64,000 nt of DNA from Bacillus licheniformis DSM 13 = ATCC 14580 (lineage in GTDB: Bacteria; Bacillota; Bacilli; Bacillales; Bacillaceae). How positions within the stretch are numbered: position 1 is the stretch's first letter; each line of letters opens with the position of its first letter. This document shows positions 61,143 to 64,000 of this stretch, piece by piece. A program made the position numbers and the translations under genes. Location of the stretch: NCBI RefSeq assembly GCF_000011645.1, contig NC_006270.3, positions 1,547,501-1,611,500 on the forward strand, written 5' to 3'. The notes under the pieces are model-generated. The model made no database searches, had not been told where the DNA came from, and saw only the letters and a list, made by a program, of their open reading frames with translations.

Positions 61143-61189
61143 ACCGTCCGCGGCCGCACCTTCTAAGAATGCGGCCGGGGCGTTTTTTT
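61143..61189 (+). terminator. Terminator after yknV
   Basis: CGTCCGCGGCCGCA / TGCGGCCGGGGCG hairpin with seven T. Confidence 0.85.
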
Positions 61190-61200
61190 GAGAACAGTTG

Positions 61201-61228
61201 TGAAACATTTTAGGACATTCTGCGTATA
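61201..61228 (+). promoter_or_regulatory. Sigma-W promoter of yknWXYZ
   Basis: TGAAAC (61201-61206), a 16-bp spacer and CGTATA (61223-61228) match the sigma-W consensus. yknWXYZ is a known sigma-W operon. Confidence 0.88.
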
Positions 61229-61260
61229 AACTGGTAATTCATTTTTTAAGGGGGATACAT

Positions 61261-61941
61261 ATGGAAACGAATTTAGAAACTGAAAAAGTAAAGAATCCAT
61301 CATTGCTCGGATTGATTACCCGGCCCGGAGAACAGTTCGAGAGAATGAGAGAAAAGCCGGCTTTCTGGTTTCCGCTTGTCATTGTTTTAATCTTGTCGGT
61401 TGCGGGAGCGTATATGCTCAGCGAAAAAACGGCGTTGTCTACCGATTTGTCGGAAATGCCGGATGCTGAAGCATTTCAAGCTGCTATGAAGGGAATCGGC
61501 ATCATCGGCGGGATCTTCGGCTTTGTGATTGCCTTGCTGATCAGCGCTTTAATTTATTGGCTGATTGTCAAAATCGGAAGAGGAACAACCAATTTTGTTC
61601 ACATGTTTTCGCTGTCTGTTTTTACATATTTTATTGCGGCTATCGGACAATTCATAGGCGGACTAGTGATCTATTATTCAAATATCGATCCCACGATCGT
61701 CGTCACGTCTTTAAACGGCATCATCCCGGCAGACGAGCCGCTCAAATCGGTATTGGGTGTATTTGATATTTTCACGATCTGGTCGCTCTCATTGGTTGCC
61801 CTGGGTCTCCAAAAGGTTGGGGGCATCTCCAAAAAAGCGGCTTGGACCGGTGTGATCATTTTATTTGTGATCTCCATTCTGCTCGCTTTAATAGGCGGTA
61901 TGGCGATCAATTTCTTCGATTCATTTGAAGGAGCAATGTAA
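61261..61941 (+). CDS. yknW: Yip1-family membrane protein YknW
   Basis: The 226-residue protein has a cytoplasmic start (NPSLLGLITRPGEQFERMREKP, the Yip1 entry motif) and five predicted helices. YknW is needed with YknXYZ for protection against the SDP killing toxin in B. subtilis. ATG follows AGGGGG. Next gene starts directly after its stop. Confidence 0.92.
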   Translation: METNLETEKVKNPSLLGLITRPGEQFERMREKPAFWFPLVIVLILSVAGAYMLSEKTALSTDLSEMPDAEAFQAAMKGIGIIGGIFGFVIALLISALIYWLIVKIGRGTTNFVHMFSLSVFTYFIAAIGQFIGGLVIYYSNIDPTIVVTSLNGIIPADEPLKSVLGVFDIFTIWSLSLVALGLQKVGGISKKAAWTGVIILFVISILLALIGGMAINFFDSFEGAM

Positions 61942-63078
61942 ATGAAAAAAATATGGATCGGCATCGTCATTGTTGGGGCTGCTGCGCTTTTTATCGGACT
62001 CAACCTCTACCGCTCGGTTCAAACGAGCGGAGGGGCTGAAGAAGCGGTTCAAACCGTGAAATTGGAAGAAAAAGAGATTTCTTCTGAAGTCATGGTTCCG
62101 GGGACCCTTCAGTTTGCAAACGAACAATACGAATATTTTGAACCTGAAAAAGGAGAAATTGCCGACATCAAAGTAAAAGAAGGCGATAAGGTGAAAAAAG
62201 GAGATGTGCTTTTCACCTATACAAATGAAGAAATTCGCCTGGAAAAGGAGCAAAACGCTTTATCCATTCAATCGAAGGATCTCCAGCTTGAACAGGTTAA
62301 GCGAAAAATCAGCAGCCTAAAAAGCAAGGAAGACGAGCTGAAGGCTGAGCTCGGAGCGGAAAAAGCCAAGAGGCAAATTGATGAAGAACGGTCACAGCTT
62401 GAAATGGAAGAAAAATCGCTCCAGCTTGAACTGAAACAAGCCGACCTGCAAAAGGAAACGCTCGAGAAGAAATCGGCAGCGCTGCAAGTGAAAAGCGGCA
62501 TTGACGGGACGGTTATTACCGTTGACAAACAAGCCGCTGCAAAGCAATCGGATATTCAAAAGCCGGTTATACATATAGGTAACGAGGACAAGCTTGTCGT
62601 TAAAGGCGTGCTCTCAGAGTATGACACATTGAAAGTGAAAAAGGGACAGAACGTGACCATCACGTCGGATGTCATCCAAAATAAAGAGTGGCGTGGAAGG
62701 GTATCACAAGTCGGATTGGTTCCCAAAGAAGAGGCGTCTGCAGGTGTTGCGGGAACAAAGGAGCAAGCTGTTCAATATCCGTTTGAAGTCAAAATAAAAG
62801 GGGAGCGTCCTAAAGCAAAGTCCGGCTTTAACATGATTCTCAAAATCCAGACGGACAAAAGAATCGTTCAGGCTCTTCCTGAAGATGCCGTCAAGCAGGA
62901 TGGTGATCAATCATACGTGTTTGCCGTAAGAGACGGCAAGGCAAAACGGATCAATGTCAAAACCGGTGAGAAAGCAGACGGCCTCGTTGAAATTACCGGC
63001 GGTCTGACAAACAAGGACCCGGTTATCGCAAACCCGGCCGAGGATATGAAAAGCGGAACGGAAGTGAAGCTTCAATGA
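61942..63078 (+). CDS. yknX: Membrane-fusion-type adaptor YknX
   Basis: This 378-residue protein has an N-terminal anchor (IWIGIVIVGAAALFIGLNLY), a lipoyl/barrel-sandwich domain, a long coiled-coil hairpin (about 100-180) and beta-barrel domains. It resembles MacA-type adaptors and works with YknYZ. Translation starts 0 nt after yknW and ends overlapping yknY by 4 nt. Confidence 0.93.
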   Translation: MKKIWIGIVIVGAAALFIGLNLYRSVQTSGGAEEAVQTVKLEEKEISSEVMVPGTLQFANEQYEYFEPEKGEIADIKVKEGDKVKKGDVLFTYTNEEIRLEKEQNALSIQSKDLQLEQVKRKISSLKSKEDELKAELGAEKAKRQIDEERSQLEMEEKSLQLELKQADLQKETLEKKSAALQVKSGIDGTVITVDKQAAAKQSDIQKPVIHIGNEDKLVVKGVLSEYDTLKVKKGQNVTITSDVIQNKEWRGRVSQVGLVPKEEASAGVAGTKEQAVQYPFEVKIKGERPKAKSGFNMILKIQTDKRIVQALPEDAVKQDGDQSYVFAVRDGKAKRINVKTGEKADGLVEITGGLTNKDPVIANPAEDMKSGTEVKLQ

Positions 63079-63767
63079 TTGAGCTTTCCAAAGTGAAAAA
63101 AAGCTACCAAATCGGAGGAGAAACCATTGATGTTCTCAGGGAGATCGATATGAAAATCGAGCCGGGAGAATATCTGTCCATCATGGGGCCGTCCGGTTCG
63201 GGAAAATCGACGATCATGAACATTATCGGCTGCCTTGACCGCCCGACATCGGGTATTTACAGGCTGGACGGCGAGGATATTTCATCATACGGCGAAAGGG
63301 AGCTTGCCGGTGTCAGAAACCGTTTAATCGGTTTTGTTTTTCAGCAGTTTCAGCTTCTGCCGCGCTTGAATGCCATAAAAAATGTGGAGCTTCCGATGAT
63401 TTACGGCGGCGTTCCAAGAAAGGAGCGGCGGGAGCGGGCTGAACGGGCGCTCGAAAAAGTCGGGCTCAAGGACAGAATGCGCCATATGCCGAACGAGCTT
63501 TCCGGCGGGCAAAAACAGCGTGTAGCCATCGCTAGAGCGATCGTCAATGAACCGAAACTGATATTGGCTGATGAACCGACCGGAGCGCTCGATACGAAAA
63601 CAAGCCGGGACATCATGGAGCAATTCACCGAATTGAATGAGGAAGGAACGACGGTGGTGCTCGTCACACACGAACCTGAAATTGCGGACTATACAAGCCG
63701 GACCATCATGGTGAGGGACGGTGTGATCGTCTCGCCGGAAACAGAGCGGAGGGGGACGGTGCAATGA
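63075..63767 (+). CDS. yknY: ABC transporter ATPase YknY
   Basis: The 230-residue MacB/LolD-type ATPase has Walker A GPSGSGKST, signature LSGGQKQR, Walker B LILADEPTGALD and the switch histidine in VLVTHEPE. It powers the YknXYZ complex that gives resistance to SDP. ATGA overlaps on both sides show coupling. Confidence 0.95.
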   Translation: MIELSKVKKSYQIGGETIDVLREIDMKIEPGEYLSIMGPSGSGKSTIMNIIGCLDRPTSGIYRLDGEDISSYGERELAGVRNRLIGFVFQQFQLLPRLNAIKNVELPMIYGGVPRKERRERAERALEKVGLKDRMRHMPNELSGGQKQRVAIARAIVNEPKLILADEPTGALDTKTSRDIMEQFTELNEEGTTVVLVTHEPEIADYTSRTIMVRDGVIVSPETERRGTVQ

Positions 63768-64000
63768 ATCTCATCGAAAACTTGAGAATGGCTTTAAGTT
63801 CCATCCTTTCCCATAAACTGCGATCGATTTTAACAATGCTTGGAATCATTATTGGTGTAGGCTCCGTTATTGTCGTTGTTGCAGCGGGGCAAGGAGGAGA
63901 GCAGATGCTCAAGCAGACGATCAGCGGACCCGGCAACACGGTCGAAATCTATTATCAGCCCAGCAATGAAGAATTAACCGCCAATCCGAACGCCTACTTA
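63764..64000 (+). CDS. yknZ: MacB-like permease YknZ (partial)
   Basis: The first 79 codons are present; the gene runs off the window. The start NLIENLRMALSSILSHKLRSIL and the helix LTMLGIIIGVGSVIVVVAAG are typical of MacB/FtsX permeases. Start ATG overlaps the yknY stop (ATGA). Confidence 0.93.
   Translation, partial: MNLIENLRMALSSILSHKLRSILTMLGIIIGVGSVIVVVAAGQGGEQMLKQTISGPGNTVEIYYQPSNEELTANPNAYL

Noticed and set aside
1..64000. CRISPR arrays, insertion sequences, tRNA or rRNA genes
   Set aside because: No regularly spaced repeats, transposase-like frames, terminal repeats, cloverleaf or rRNA-like sequence was found by reading.

Overview
The window is chromosomal DNA of a low-to-moderate GC Gram-positive endospore former. 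It is almost certainly a Bacillus of the subtilis group, most likely Bacillus licheniformis or a close relative. From about 3.9 kb to the end, gene order and protein sequence follow the Bacillus subtilis ykvS-to-yknZ region (ykvS, ykvT, ykvU, stoA, pfeT, ykvY, ykvZ, glcT, ptsGHI, splAB, ykwB, mcpC, ykwC, ykwD, pbpH, kinA, patA, cheV, ykyB, ykuC, ykuD, ykuE, fadH, ykuI, fsrA, ykuJ, ykuK, abbA, darB, ccpC, ykuNOP, dapH, dapL, ykuS, ykuU, ykuV, rok, yknT, the molybdopterin genes, yknUV, yknWXYZ). This comparison is from memory, not from a search. Extra genes relative to that order are a Nep1-like protein gene, an SDR gene with a non-canonical active site, an RDD membrane protein, a UMF1-type transporter and a second, short Rok-like gene. 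ykuT seems to be missing between ykuS and ykuU.

Left end (1-3.9 kb): an accessory stretch. A minus-strand cluster encodes a class-3-lipase-like protein, a helical segment just after it in another frame, and a third gene with an early TGA codon. This looks like a decaying cluster. Two small plus-strand exported or lipoprotein genes (DUF1433-like and DUF1672-like) follow.

3.9-14.5 kb: spore and envelope genes (ykvS, ykvT, ykvU, stoA), the iron-efflux ATPase pfeT with adjacent Fur and PerR boxes and a leader terminator, a peptidase, the Nep1-like toxin gene and a LacI regulator. 13.6-18.9 kb: the glucose PTS module, with GlcT acting on a RAT/terminator leader in front of ptsG, then ptsH and ptsI. 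18.9-31.3 kb: spore photoproduct lyase with its SplA regulator, a chemoreceptor under a sigma-D promoter, cell-wall genes ykwD and pbpH, sporulation kinase KinA and aminotransferase PatA.

31.4-41.2 kb: chemotaxis (cheV, sigma-D promoter), transporters, envelope enzymes YkuD and YkuE, FadR-controlled fadH and the EAL protein YkuI. 41.2-49 kb: an iron-sparing block with the Fur-controlled sRNA FsrA and flavodoxin operon ykuNOP, mixed with abbA, the c-di-AMP receptor gene darB, ccpC and the lysine/DAP genes dapH-dapL. With patA, these supply the acetylated DAP branch. 49-64 kb: peroxiredoxin ykuU and thioredoxin-like ykuV, the nucleoid repressor rok, a sporulation coiled-coil gene, the overlapping mobA-moeB-moeA-mobB-moaE-moaD genes, the Rok-like paralogue, the ABC pair yknUV and the sigma-W-controlled yknWXYZ system, whose last gene runs off the window.

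No rRNA, tRNA, CRISPR array, insertion sequence or prophage was seen. The most unusual items are the chromosomal Rok paralogue, the decaying lipase cluster, the pfeT leader, the splA-splB hairpin that can hide a ribosome site, and the Nep1-like protein.
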